A stretch of 64,000 bases of DNA, from positions 602,190 to 666,189 of the forward strand of contig JAEWQP010000022.1 of assembly GCA_023399155.1 (NCBI GenBank), read 5' to 3'. The DNA is from Verrucomicrobiota bacterium. Its GTDB lineage: Bacteria > Verrucomicrobiota > Verrucomicrobiia > Opitutales > Opitutaceae. The notes below the pieces were generated by a model that saw only the letters and a program-made list of their open reading frames with translations, made no database searches and had not been told where the DNA came from. Shown piece after piece: positions 35,432 to 44,428 of the stretch; the stretch's first letter is position 1; every line of letters starts with the position of its first letter. The translations under genes and the position numbers were made by a program.

Positions 35432-36964
35432 ATGGAACCGATTCACGACGTCAGGCTCCTTGCCGCTATTCTCGCTCCGCTTGTCGGCGCCGGGCTGGTC
35501 ATGGCGACGGGCCGGAAACCCAACGTGCGCGAGGCCTGCTCGTTGCTCGCCGCGCTCACGCTCTTTGGCGTCATCGCCTCGCTCGTTCCCGACATCAGGG
35601 CCGGGCGGATGCTCACCTACACGCTCTTCGAGCTGCTGCCGGGCCTGAGCTTCACGCTGCGCGCCGACGCGCTTTCGATGGTCTTCGCGCTCGCCGCCTC
35701 GTTCCTGTGGATCGTGGCGGTCTTCTACTCGGCCGGCTACATGCGAGGCCTGCAGGAGCACGAGCAGACCCGCTTCAACACCTGCTTCGCCCTCGCGCTC
35801 TTCGGCGCCGTCGGGTGCGCCTTCTCTGACAACCTCCTCACGCTCTACCTGTTCTACGAGATCGTCAGTGTTGGCACGTATCCACTCGTCGCACACCACC
35901 AGGACGAGGAGAGCTACGAGGGCGCGAAGAAGTACATGGTCTACCTCACCACCACCGCCAAGGGACTGATCTTCCCGGCGATGGTGCTGATCTACGTGCT
36001 CTCCGGCACGCTCGACTTCGCGACGAACATCGAGACGGGCATCCTGCCCGCGGGCGTGCACAACGGGGTGGTCACCGGGCTCTACATCGCCTGCCTCCTC
36101 GGCTTCGCCAAGAACGGCATCATGCCGCTGCACTCCTGGCTGCCGAGCGCGATGGTGGCGCCCACGCCGGTGTCCGCGCTGCTCCATGCCGTGGCCGTCG
36201 TGAAGGTCGGCGTGTTCTCCACCGTGCGGGTGATGCTGTATGTGTTCGGCACCGACACGATGCATGAGCTCAACCTCGGCATGCCGACCGCCTGGTTCGT
36301 CTCGATCACGATCCTCGTCGGTTCGATCATCGCGTTGAGCAAGGACAACCTGAAGGCGCGGCTGGCCTATTCCACCGTGAGCCAGCTCTCCTACATCGTG
36401 CTCGGCGTGGCGCTGCTCACGAAACCAGCCATCCAGGGCGGCCTGCTCCACATCGCCAACCACGCCTTTTCCAAGATCACGCTCTTCTTCTGCGCCGGCG
36501 CGATCTACGTCGCCACGCACAAGAAGAACATCTCCGAGATGAGCGGCCTCGGCCGCACGATGCCCTGGACATTCGGGGCATTCGCCATCGCCGCGCTGAG
36601 CATGATCGGCGCGCCGCCGGTCGCCGGCTTTGTGTCGAAGTGGTACCTGTTGCTCGGTGCCCTCGATGCCCAGTCCATCGGGATCATCGTGGTGCTGCTC
36701 TCGAGCACGCTGCTCAACGCCGCGTATTTCGTGCCGATCGTCTACCGCGGGTTCTTCGGCAAGCCGGCGATGGCAGATACGCATGTTGCGCCGGCGCACG
36801 GTCTTGGTGATCACGCTCATGGCGGCTCGCACGCGCATGCACACCACTCCGGCGAGGCACCGCTCGCCATGGTCATTCCGCTCTGCGTCACGGCCGTGAT
36901 CTCCGTCGTGATCGGCATCTATCCCAACTTCTTCCTGCAGTTCGTGCAGGCCGTTGTGAAATGA
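35432..36964 (+). CDS. MrpD/NuoL-like proton-translocating membrane subunit (first copy)
   Basis: 510 residues, about 14 helices, of the proton-conducting transporter family. Key Glu of helix 5 lies in YLFYEIVSVGTYPLVAHH; the Lys of helix 7 and helix 8 region is in SWLPSAMVAPTPVSALLHAV and VVKVGVF. It resembles Mrp antiporter subunit D more than NuoL: it lacks the long C-terminal amphipathic helix HL of true NuoL. A His-rich loop (HAHGGSHAHAHH, about residues 463-474) precedes the last helices. The start ATG 35432 was chosen; an upstream extension to 35282 is repeat-like sequence. Confidence 0.88.
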   Translation: MEPIHDVRLLAAILAPLVGAGLVMATGRKPNVREACSLLAALTLFGVIASLVPDIRAGRMLTYTLFELLPGLSFTLRADALSMVFALAASFLWIVAVFYSAGYMRGLQEHEQTRFNTCFALALFGAVGCAFSDNLLTLYLFYEIVSVGTYPLVAHHQDEESYEGAKKYMVYLTTTAKGLIFPAMVLIYVLSGTLDFATNIETGILPAGVHNGVVTGLYIACLLGFAKNGIMPLHSWLPSAMVAPTPVSALLHAVAVVKVGVFSTVRVMLYVFGTDTMHELNLGMPTAWFVSITILVGSIIALSKDNLKARLAYSTVSQLSYIVLGVALLTKPAIQGGLLHIANHAFSKITLFFCAGAIYVATHKKNISEMSGLGRTMPWTFGAFAIAALSMIGAPPVAGFVSKWYLLLGALDAQSIGIIVVLLSSTLLNAAYFVPIVYRGFFGKPAMADTHVAPAHGLGDHAHGGSHAHAHHSGEAPLAMVIPLCVTAVISVVIGIYPNFFLQFVQAVVK

Positions 36965-36989
36965 AGACTGAGATTCCAATCCAGTCGCA

Positions 36990-37138
36990 GAGTGCACAGA
37001 GGAGGCACAGAGATCACGGAGTGCGCTCCGCATGCGGGTGTATCTGCGGTGCGGCATGCCAATCGATCCCAGGCCTTGGTCTTCCCCCTGTGAAACTCCG
37101 CTGGAATCTCTGTGACCTCTGTGTCCACCGGTTCGAAG
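36990..37138. repeat. Degenerate palindrome between the first MrpD-like gene and the small protein
   Basis: Contains CACAGAGGAGGCACAGAGATCAC on the left and TCTCTGTGACCTCTGTGTCC on the right, an inverted match to the outer module of the nuo repeats; the centre is diverged. Confidence 0.65.
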
Positions 37139-37149
37139 GCTAACGTGAC

Positions 37150-37401
37150 ATGAAGCTCGTCGCTCTCATCGAATTTCTGCGTGCGCGGCTCAAGGCCGTG
37201 ATCTGGTGCTGCTGGGGTCTGCTCGGCCTGCTCGTGGTGATCGACATCTTCGTCGACAAGCACCACGCGCACACCCGCGCGGAGCACATTCCCGGCTTCT
37301 GGGCTGTTTTCGGATTCATCGCCTGCACGCTCATCATCTTTCTCTCCAAGTGGTATGGGAAAACCGGCATCATGACCCGGGAGGACTACTACGATGAGTA
37401 G
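37150..37401 (+). CDS. Small membrane protein between MrpD-like subunits
   Basis: 83 residues with two helices (about 15-35 and 47-67) and an acidic C-terminus (TREDYYDE). A His/Lys-rich loop (VDKHHAHTRAEH) links the helices. No named family is recalled with certainty, but proteins of this size and shape accompany MrpD-like subunits in other complex I-like clusters. It overlaps the next gene by 8 bases, so it is very likely part of the same complex. Confidence 0.72.
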   Translation: MKLVALIEFLRARLKAVIWCCWGLLGLLVVIDIFVDKHHAHTRAEHIPGFWAVFGFIACTLIIFLSKWYGKTGIMTREDYYDE

Positions 37402-39202
37402 CCTGTGGATCCATCCTGCGGCCATCCTGCTGCTCGGCGCCGCGCTCCTGCCGCTCATCCCGGAGAGGATCCGCAAGGGCTGGCTGCTGCTCATCCCGGC
37501 ACTCGTCTTCGGCCGCGTGCTCACGCTCGACCATGGCCTGTTCGGGCAGGTGCAGTTCGCCGACTGGACGCTCACCTTCGGGCGCGTCGACAGGCTGTCT
37601 CAGGTTTTCGGCTACATCATGGCGCTGATGGCGATCATCGGCACGCTTTACGGCCTGCACGTGCGACGGACGGCGGAACACGTCGCGGCGTGGATCTATG
37701 TCGCCGGCTCGATCGGCGCCATCTACGCCGGGGACCTGATCACGCTCTTCCTCTTCTGGGAGGTGATGGCGTTTTCGTCGGTCTTCCTCATCTGGTTCCG
37801 CGGACGCAAGGAGTCGTTGCGCGCCGGATACCGCTACCTGCTCGTGCACACCGCGGGCGGGCTCTCGCTCCTCGCGGGCATCGTCCTGCACTACGGCGCG
37901 ACAAGGAGCTTCGAGTTCAACGCCTTCAACGTCGACCAGCCGACCGCCGCGACGTGGTTCGTGATGATCGGCTTCATCCTCAACGCCGCCGTGCCGCCGC
38001 TGCACGCATGGCTGCCCGATGCCTACGGCGAGGGCACGTTCAATGGCTCGGTGTTCCTCTGCGCCTTCACGACCAAGACTGCGGTCTACGCACTCTGCCG
38101 CGGCCTGCCCGGCCTCGACATCCTCGTGCCGCTCGGCGTGATCATGGCGCTCTACGGCGTCGTTTATGCCGTGCTGGAGAACGACAGCCGCCGCCTGCTC
38201 GCCTACCACATCATCTCCCAGGTGGGTTACATGGTGGCGGGCGTCGGGCTGGGCGACCAGGGCACGGCACTCGGCCAGCTCGCGATCAACGGCGCGTGCG
38301 CGCACGCCTTCGCCCACATCCTCTACAAGGGCCTGCTTTTCATGGGCTGTGGCGCGGTGCTGCACCAGACGGGCGAATCCAAGTTCACCAACCTGGGCGG
38401 GCTCTACCAGAAGATGCCGTGGACGTTCCTGTTCACGCTGATCGGCGGCCTCTCCATCTCGGCCTTCCCGCTCTTCTCGGGTTTTGTAAGCAAGTCGATG
38501 ATCGTCGCGGCCGGCTTTGAGAGCCACAAGCTCTGGGTCGGCTTCCTGCTCATGCTCGCCTCGGCCGGAACGTTCCTCCACACCGGCCTGAAGGTCCCGT
38601 ACTTCATCTGGTTCGGTAAGAACAACTGCTCGAAGCAGACCTGGGAGCGCGCGAAGGACCCGGTCTGGAACATGAACGCCGCCATGGCGGTGACCGCGGT
38701 GCTCTGCATCTTCATCGGCTGCTACACGCCGTATCTGTATGCGATGCTACCCTACCAGGATGCGGCGGCGGCCTATCATCCCTACACGGCCTACCACATC
38801 TCAGAGACGATGCAGGTGCTGTGCTTCACGGCGCTCGGATTCTTCCTCTTCCTGAAGAAGCTCACGCCCGAGGCGAAAATCAGCCTCGATATGGACCTGC
38901 TTTATCGCAAGGGCGGCCAGGGCGTGCTCTGGCTCGCACGCCATCCGATCCAGTGGGTGGATACCGCGGTGGGCGAGATCTACCGCGCCGGCGGTCTCAT
39001 CCCCCTCATGCTCGGCTCAAAGTTGGTCGGGATCTTCGACAACAAGGTCGTCGACGGGCTTGTCGACGGCGTGGGCACCGCGGTTGGTTCCGTCGGCGGC
39101 CGCCTGCGCCGGCTCCAGCGCGGTTCCGTGCAGGAGAATCTCACCCTCGCATTTGCGGTCGCTGCCGTCGCCGTCGTGGCGCTGCTCGCCTTCATCACCT
39201 GA
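37394..39202 (+). CDS. MrpD-like proton-translocating membrane subunit (second copy)
   Basis: 602 residues with about 14 core helices. The conserved Glu is in TLFLFWEVMAFSSVFLIW, the Lys in CAFTTKTAVYALCRG, and VGYMVAGVGLG and HILYKGLLFMG are typical of the Mrp D/A group. It has an extra C-terminal part of about 100 residues (after about 500) with an amphipathic stretch WLARHPIQWVDTAVGEIYRA and a final helix. Together with the first copy it appears to replace NuoL in the distal membrane arm; that role is inferred from position. Confidence 0.87.
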   Translation: MSSLWIHPAAILLLGAALLPLIPERIRKGWLLLIPALVFGRVLTLDHGLFGQVQFADWTLTFGRVDRLSQVFGYIMALMAIIGTLYGLHVRRTAEHVAAWIYVAGSIGAIYAGDLITLFLFWEVMAFSSVFLIWFRGRKESLRAGYRYLLVHTAGGLSLLAGIVLHYGATRSFEFNAFNVDQPTAATWFVMIGFILNAAVPPLHAWLPDAYGEGTFNGSVFLCAFTTKTAVYALCRGLPGLDILVPLGVIMALYGVVYAVLENDSRRLLAYHIISQVGYMVAGVGLGDQGTALGQLAINGACAHAFAHILYKGLLFMGCGAVLHQTGESKFTNLGGLYQKMPWTFLFTLIGGLSISAFPLFSGFVSKSMIVAAGFESHKLWVGFLLMLASAGTFLHTGLKVPYFIWFGKNNCSKQTWERAKDPVWNMNAAMAVTAVLCIFIGCYTPYLYAMLPYQDAAAAYHPYTAYHISETMQVLCFTALGFFLFLKKLTPEAKISLDMDLLYRKGGQGVLWLARHPIQWVDTAVGEIYRAGGLIPLMLGSKLVGIFDNKVVDGLVDGVGTAVGSVGGRLRRLQRGSVQENLTLAFAVAAVAVVALLAFIT

Positions 39203-39241
39203 GACACACGAGATGACTTCTCCCTCATCCTTCGCTGCCCG

Positions 39242-39330
39242 AGGTAAGGACGCCTCTCCGAGGCGTCCGCGTTGGTCTCGCGCAAGGACGAACGTCTCTC
39301 GCGGCGGTTTCGCAGAAACCGCCCTACCTG
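39242..39330. repeat. Variant hairpin repeat before nuoM
   Basis: Two perfect hairpins, GGACGCCTC/GAGGCGTCC and GGCGGTTT/AAACCGCC, are framed by AGGTAAGG on the left and CCTACCT on the right, echoing the ends of the inner module of the nuo palindromes. Confidence 0.75.
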
Positions 39331-39337
39331 TTCACCG

Positions 39338-40858
39338 ATGACTCCTCTCATCCCATCCGGGGGCTGCCCCGTCCTGAGTCTCGTGATCTTCGCGCCGCTC
39401 GTCGCGGCTGCGGTCGCGGCGTTCATCCCGAATGAACGCCTGCTGCGCTGGTGGTCGCTCCTCGCGACGCTGGCGGTCGCGGCTGGTTCGGTGGCGCTCT
39501 ACACCGGCTTCGACCGGACCACGGCCGCCTTTCAGTTCGTGGAGTTCGCGCCGTGGATTGCGAAGTTCCGGATCAACTACGCGCTGGGCATCGACGGTAT
39601 CAGCCTGCTCCTGATCCTGCTCACGACGCTGATCATGCCGCTGTGCGTGCTTGCCTCGTGGAAGTACATCACGAAGCGGGTGAAGGAGTTCATGATCTGC
39701 CTGCTCGTGATGGAGTCGGCGATGATCGGCGTGTTCAGCGCCCTGGACTTCGTCCTCTTTTTCGTCTTCTGGGAGGCGATGCTCATCCCGATGTCGCTGA
39801 TGATCGGCGTGTGGGGTGGGCCACGAAAGATCTACGCCGCGGTGAAGTTCTTCATCTACACCATGGCGGGCTCGGTCTTCCTGCTCGTCGCCCTGGTGGC
39901 ACTCTACCTCTGGGATCCGGTCAACCCGACCTTCAGCATCCCGGAGCTGATGGGTCGGCCCTACGGCCACCAGTTCCAGCTCTGGATCTTCGCCGCCTTC
40001 TTCATCTCGTTTGCGATCAAGGTCCCGATGTTTCCGTTCCATACGTGGTTGCCCGCGGCCCACGTCGAGGCGCCCACGGCAGGATCGGTCATCCTCGCCA
40101 GCGTGCTGCTGAAGATGGGCACCTACGGTTTCGTCCGTTTCTGCCTGCCGATCACGCCGCTTGCCGCGCACCACTACGCTCCGGCGATCATGTGGCTGTC
40201 GGTCATCGCGATCATCTACGGCGGATTCGCCGCGCTCGCCCAAACCGACCTGAAGAAGCTCGTGGCCTACTCCTCGGTCAGTCACATGGGCTTCGCCACG
40301 CTCGGGATTTTCTCCCTCAATGTCGCAGGCCTGCAGGGCGGCACGCTGGTGATGATCAACCATGGCGTGACGACGGGCGCACTTTTCATCTGCGTCGGCA
40401 TCATCTACGAGCGCCTGCACACGCGTGACCTCGGGGAGTCCGCCGGCCTGGGCAAGTTCATGCCCGTGCTCGCCGCGATGCTCGGGCTCTTCTGCCTCTC
40501 CTCGATGGCCTTCCCGGGCACGAACAGCTTCATCGGTGAATTTCTTGTCCTGAGCGGCGGCTTCTCGGTCTCGAAGCTGATGATGCTCGTGACCGTGCCA
40601 GGCATCGTGGCCGCGGCTGCCTACAACTTGCGCATGCTGCAGAAGTTCGCCTACGGCGGCACGAAGAACCCCGATCATTCGGCCGTGCCCGACCTGTCGG
40701 CGCGCGAGATCGTCGCGCTCGCACCACTGGTCGTATTCGTCCTGTGGATCGGCCTGCAGCCCGGTCCGTTCGTCGACGTGATGGAGGCCAGCGTCAACAA
40801 CCTCGTCCAGCAGACCCAGGCCGCGATCGCCCAGGCCGCCGCCGTGGCCGCACAGTAG
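39338..40858 (+). CDS. nuoM: NADH-quinone oxidoreductase subunit M
   Basis: 506-residue antiporter-like subunit. Conserved Glu in DFVLFFVFWEAMLIPMSLMIG, Lys in FAIKVPMFPFHTWLPAAHVE and the SVILASVLLKMGTYG motif identify it as NuoM. ATG 39338 was chosen because it follows the hairpin repeat; an upstream extension to 39272 would run through that repeat. Confidence 0.95.
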   Translation: MTPLIPSGGCPVLSLVIFAPLVAAAVAAFIPNERLLRWWSLLATLAVAAGSVALYTGFDRTTAAFQFVEFAPWIAKFRINYALGIDGISLLLILLTTLIMPLCVLASWKYITKRVKEFMICLLVMESAMIGVFSALDFVLFFVFWEAMLIPMSLMIGVWGGPRKIYAAVKFFIYTMAGSVFLLVALVALYLWDPVNPTFSIPELMGRPYGHQFQLWIFAAFFISFAIKVPMFPFHTWLPAAHVEAPTAGSVILASVLLKMGTYGFVRFCLPITPLAAHHYAPAIMWLSVIAIIYGGFAALAQTDLKKLVAYSSVSHMGFATLGIFSLNVAGLQGGTLVMINHGVTTGALFICVGIIYERLHTRDLGESAGLGKFMPVLAAMLGLFCLSSMAFPGTNSFIGEFLVLSGGFSVSKLMMLVTVPGIVAAAAYNLRMLQKFAYGGTKNPDHSAVPDLSAREIVALAPLVVFVLWIGLQPGPFVDVMEASVNNLVQQTQAAIAQAAAVAAQ

Positions 40859-40872
40859 ACCGGAACTGAAGA

Positions 40873-41032
40873 TGAACCACAGAGGACACCGAGGGCACAG
40901 AGCGATGCATGAGGTAGGGCGAGGCCTCGGGCCGAGCCGCAGTCTCGCGTCCCTTGTTGTCTCGGCTCGGCCGGAGGCCTCGCCCTACCTGCTCCTGTGT
41001 TCCTTTGTGCCCTCTGTGGCCTCTGTGGTTCA
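40873..41032. repeat. Long imperfect palindrome between nuoM and nuoN
   Basis: 160 bases with the same two-module design as at 32310: outer arms TGAACCACAGAGGACAC and its inverse ending CTCTGTGGTTCA, inner arms starting GAGGTAGGGCGAGGCCTCGG (40911) and an inverted copy ending GCCCTACCTG (40991). Confidence 0.92.
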
Positions 41033-41063
41033 ACCCGAGTTTCGTCCGTAACGCGTCGTCACC

Positions 41064-42527
41064 ATGACCGCATCCGCTTTCATTCTGGCTTTCCTTCCCG
41101 AGCTCGTGCTCTGCGCCGGTGCGCTGGTGTTGTTCTTCATCACGCTCGGCCGACAGCGTGATCGGCTCGCGCGCAATGCCTCGATCATCACCGCCCTCGC
41201 GGTGACCGCGGCCGCGATCGTCTCGCTTCACCAGACCACGACGCTGTTCAGCGAGGCGTATCGCATCGATCTGTTCTCGCAGTGGCTGAAGCTGTTCTTC
41301 GGCGTCGGTTACCTGTGCGTGCTCCTGCTCAGCGGGACGCTCGAGGACATCCGCCGCGACGTGAGGCCCGAGTACTTCCTGCTCCTGTCGCTCACCATCC
41401 TGGGGCTGCTCCTGGTCGTGAGCAGCGTGGAACTGATCGCGCTGATCCTCGCGCTCGAACTCTCCTCGTACCCGCTCTTTCTGCTCGTTGCGATGCGTCG
41501 CGAGCGCGCCGGCCAGAAGACGCAGATGGAGTCGGCGATGAAGTACATGATGTTTGGCGTGGCTGCCAACGGCGTGATGCTTTTCGGGCTCAGCTACCTT
41601 TTCGGACTCACAGGCACGACGATGCTGCCGGACATGATCGCGCGCCTCGGGCCGCTCATGACCGAGGTCAATCCCCTGGCGATCACCGGCCTCGCCCTCG
41701 CGCTCGCCGGGCTCTACTACAAGCTGGCCGTATTCCCCTTCCACTTCTGGACGCCTGACGTCTACCAGGGCGCCTCGAATGTCACGGCCGGTCTGGTGGC
41801 TTCGCTGCCCAAGGTCGCCGGTGTCGCCGTCCTCGTGCGCATGGTCGCCGCGGCGACGGAGACGAACACCGCCATCGCCATGATCCTGGCCGTGCTCGCG
41901 GGTGCCTCGATGCTGTATGGCAACCTGGCGGCGCTCCGGCAGACGGATGTGAAGCGCCTGCTCGGTTTTTCCGCCGTGGCGCACGCCGGGTACTCGCTGA
42001 TGGGGTTCGTCGCCCTCGATGCGCAGGGCTTCGCGGCTGCCCTGTATTATATCTGCGGTTACGTATTCATGGTGCTGGCCTGCTTCGTCGTCATTGCCCG
42101 CGCCTCGCGCGACGGGAGCAACCTTGCCATCGACGAGCTCGCGGGGCTGCACAAGCGTTCGCCGCTGCTCGCGCTCACGCTCATCGTCGGCGTCTTCGCG
42201 CTTGCCGGCATCCCCCCGTTCGTCGGCTTCATGGGCAAGCTGACGCTCCTGACGGCGGCGCTGAACAAGGGGTTCCTTGTTCTTGTGGTCTTCGCCGTCG
42301 TGAACACCGCGATCGCGATCTATTACTACCTGCGCATCGTGAAGGAGGCGTTCTTCCGCGACCCGGTGGAAGCCTCGCCCCTCGCGCTGGACTGGCCGAC
42401 GCGTGCGCTGTGCGTGATCCTGATCGCGGCCATCGTCGCGCTGGGCGTGAAGCCGTCGCTGATGATCGACACCATCGCGGAGTCGCTCGCCTGGCTGCAG
42501 CCGGTCACGGCCGCTGCGGCGCCATGA
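41064..42527 (+). CDS. nuoN: NADH-quinone oxidoreductase subunit N
   Basis: 487-residue antiporter-like subunit, 14 helices. Conserved Glu region ALILALELSSYPLFLLVA, AMKYMMFGVAANGVMLFG, and the FPFHFWTPDVYQGASNVTAG motif with the Lys-bearing SLPKVAGV mark it as NuoN. It ends the cluster and is followed by another palindromic repeat. Confidence 0.96.
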   Translation: MTASAFILAFLPELVLCAGALVLFFITLGRQRDRLARNASIITALAVTAAAIVSLHQTTTLFSEAYRIDLFSQWLKLFFGVGYLCVLLLSGTLEDIRRDVRPEYFLLLSLTILGLLLVVSSVELIALILALELSSYPLFLLVAMRRERAGQKTQMESAMKYMMFGVAANGVMLFGLSYLFGLTGTTMLPDMIARLGPLMTEVNPLAITGLALALAGLYYKLAVFPFHFWTPDVYQGASNVTAGLVASLPKVAGVAVLVRMVAAATETNTAIAMILAVLAGASMLYGNLAALRQTDVKRLLGFSAVAHAGYSLMGFVALDAQGFAAALYYICGYVFMVLACFVVIARASRDGSNLAIDELAGLHKRSPLLALTLIVGVFALAGIPPFVGFMGKLTLLTAALNKGFLVLVVFAVVNTAIAIYYYLRIVKEAFFRDPVEASPLALDWPTRALCVILIAAIVALGVKPSLMIDTIAESLAWLQPVTAAAAP

Positions 42528-42539
42528 GGCGGAACCGGG

Positions 42540-42902
42540 TTGAACCGCAGAGGACACGGAGGCCACAGAGGAGAGTCCTCGGGGCTGTGGTTGCGCAGGG
42601 GATCGCCGAGGGAGCGAGATGAGGTTTCGGCGAGGGCCGTCGCGCGACGGTAAACCTTGCCGCGGTCCTTGATGCTTTGCGGCGAACCGGAACCGCGTAG
42701 GGCGAGGCCTCCGGCCGAGCCGCAACGTCTCGAGGACGATCCGCTTGCCGCGCCGCGGCTTTTCTAGAACTGCCGTATTTTGGCGGCTGCCGCGCCTTTC
42801 GGCTCGGCCGGAGGCCTCGCCCTACCTGCCATCCTGCCCGTCTCTGTGATCTCTGTGGCCTGGCGCTGCCGTGCGGTAACGGCGGCAGCGGAGGTGGTTC
42901 AA
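42540..42902. repeat. Longest palindromic repeat copy, between nuoN and aroG
   Basis: 363 bases filling the gap. Outer arms start TTGAACCGCAGAGGACAC and end GGAGGTGGTTCAA; the right arm also carries CGCTGCCGTGCGGTAACGG, nearly the same as the right arm at 32496. Inner arms lie at 42697-42722 and 42800-42828 (GTAGGGCGAGGCCTCCGG and inverse). About 110 extra bases sit between the left outer and inner arms. It may also act as a convergent terminator. Confidence 0.88.
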
Positions 42903-42915
42903 GCGCCCGCCCGGC

Positions 42916-43971
42916 TCACGCCAAGCGCGCGCCCAGCCGCTGGTGTGCCTCGCGCAAGACGGCCTCGGTCTCGGTCCAGCTGATGCAACCGTCGGTGATC
43001 GACACCCCGTGGCGCAGTTTCTCGCGCGGAACAGGGAAGGGCTGACTTCCCGGCTCGAGGTTGCTCTCGATCATGGCGCCGATGATCGACGCGCGGCCGG
43101 CCGCGAGCTGATCCACCACATCGAGGAAAACCTCGGGCTGGCGCTGCGGTTTCTTCGCGCTGTTATCGTGGCTGCAGTCAACGAGGATCGCCGGCGGCAG
43201 TTTGGCCTCGCGCAGCGTCTTTTCCACCGCCTCGACATGCGCCGAGGCGTAGTTCGGTCCCTCGCGACCCCCGCGCAGGACGACGTGGCAGTTGGCATTC
43301 CCGCGGGTGGTCACGGCCGAGGCGCGTCCCTCGACGCTCACGCCGAGAAACGTCTGCGGCTGGCTGGCGGCGCGGATCGCGTTGATCGCGGTCGTGATCG
43401 AGCCGTCGGTGCTGTTCTTGAAGCCCAGGGGCATGGAGAGACCCGAGGCCATCTGGCGGTGCGTCTGGGATTCAGTCGTGCGCGCGCCGATCGCGGACCA
43501 GCAGATCAGGTCGGCGATGTACTGGGGCGTGATCGGGTCGAGGAGTTCCGTCGCGGTGGGCAGGCCGAGGTCGACGATGTCGCGCAGGAACGAGCGCGCG
43601 AGGTGCAGCCCGGCTGGAATGTCGGCCGAGCCGTCGAGATGGGGATCCATGATCAGGCCCTTCCATCCGACCGTCGTGCGCGGTTTCTCAAAATAGACGC
43701 GCATGACCAGGAGCAGACGGTCTTTCAGATCACGGGCCAGTGTGGCGAGTTTCTCGGCGTACTCGCGACCTGCCTCGACATCATGAATGGAGCAGGGGCC
43801 GACCACCACGAGCAGGCGCTTGTCGTCACCAAAGATGATGTCGTGGATCTCGCGACGACTGCGGACGATGAAATCCGACTGCGCCGCGGTGCGCGGGACG
43901 ATCTTCAACAACTCGGCCGGCGAAGGCAGGACCCGATTGCTGACGACATTGATGTCTGCGGTCTGGTGCAC
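42916..43971 (-). CDS. aroG: 3-deoxy-7-phosphoheptulonate (DAHP) synthase
   Basis: 351-residue class I (AroFGH) enzyme that condenses PEP and erythrose 4-phosphate, the first step of the shikimate pathway. Motifs are LLVVVGPCSIHD, MRVYFEKPRTTVGWKG, IGARTTESQTHRQMASGLS and LVDCSHDNSAKKP, which contains metal-binding residues. Length is typical. Which amino acid inhibits it cannot be told. aroE of the same pathway is 4 kb away. Confidence 0.96.
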   Translation of the reverse strand: MHQTADINVVSNRVLPSPAELLKIVPRTAAQSDFIVRSRREIHDIIFGDDKRLLVVVGPCSIHDVEAGREYAEKLATLARDLKDRLLLVMRVYFEKPRTTVGWKGLIMDPHLDGSADIPAGLHLARSFLRDIVDLGLPTATELLDPITPQYIADLICWSAIGARTTESQTHRQMASGLSMPLGFKNSTDGSITTAINAIRAASQPQTFLGVSVEGRASAVTTRGNANCHVVLRGGREGPNYASAHVEAVEKTLREAKLPPAILVDCSHDNSAKKPQRQPEVFLDVVDQLAAGRASIIGAMIESNLEPGSQPFPVPREKLRHGVSITDGCISWTETEAVLREAHQRLGARLA

Positions 43972-44070
43972 GTGAGAATGGGGGAGGGAAAAGAGGTCAC
44001 TCTCCCGCGCGGGGCGCCGGCGTGTCGAGGGGGAAAATTGCCGTCAGCCGTTCCGCCCTCACCGCCCCCT

Positions 44071-44206
44071 CCATTCGTTCGCGTTCTCGTAATCGTTCTC
44101 GTTCTCCACCGCCGCGTCGGCCGGCCTGTGGTCCTCGCGAGCGGAAAACCGAAAGGAACAGAATGGAGCAAGAGAATGGGACCGACAACTAGGACGAGAA
44201 CGAGCG
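44071..44206. repeat. Inverted GTTCTCGTTCTC / GAGAACGAG intergenic repeat
   Basis: A pyrimidine-rich left arm (TTCGCGTTCTCGTAATCG, TTCTCGTTCTCC) and a purine-rich right arm (AATGGAGCAAGAGAATGGG, GGACGAGAACGAGCG) are inverted to each other. Same family as at 6368 and 10540. Confidence 0.55.
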
Positions 44207-44246
44207 TGCGGCGGGCAGGCCGTTCTGGACCGCTTCGCGTATGGCC

Positions 44247-44284
44247 AAAAAGAAGGCGGGCCGCCTACCCCTAAGCGGCCCGCC
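44247..44284 (-). terminator. Hairpin with T-run, minus strand (first of two)
   Basis: A perfect 10-base stem GGCGGGCCGC/GCGGCCCGCC (44255-44264, 44275-44284) with the loop CTACCCCTAA; on the minus strand it is followed by TTCTTTTT. No minus-strand gene leads into it. Confidence 0.5.
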
Positions 44285-44303
44285 ATTGCTTTCTTAGTTA
44301 CCC

Positions 44304-44326
44304 CAAAAACCCCCGCTAAGCGGGGG
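44304..44326 (-). terminator. Hairpin with T-run, minus strand (second of two)
   Basis: Stem CCCCCGC/GCGGGGG (44310-44316, 44320-44326) with loop TAA; on the minus strand it runs into TTTTT. It forms a pair with the hairpin at 44255. A weak minus-strand promoter (TTGACC 44376-44371, CATACA 44353-44348, 17-base spacer) lies just upstream. Confidence 0.5.
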
Positions 44327-44428
44327 AAGTGGAAAATTTCTAACACGTGTATGTTGGTTTGCGGGGCCCCGGTCAACACGAAATTTCGGGATTTTTGGGC
44401 TTGGCCCGGCTCTCGGCAAAAGCTCCTA

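Noticed and set aside
39332..40678. Minus-strand frame of 448 codons over nuoM
   Set aside because: Shadow of nuoM with His/Glu/Arg-rich composition.
32310..42902. CRISPR array
   Set aside because: The repeats are inverted pairs of variable length with no regular direct repeat-spacer pattern, and there are no cas genes.
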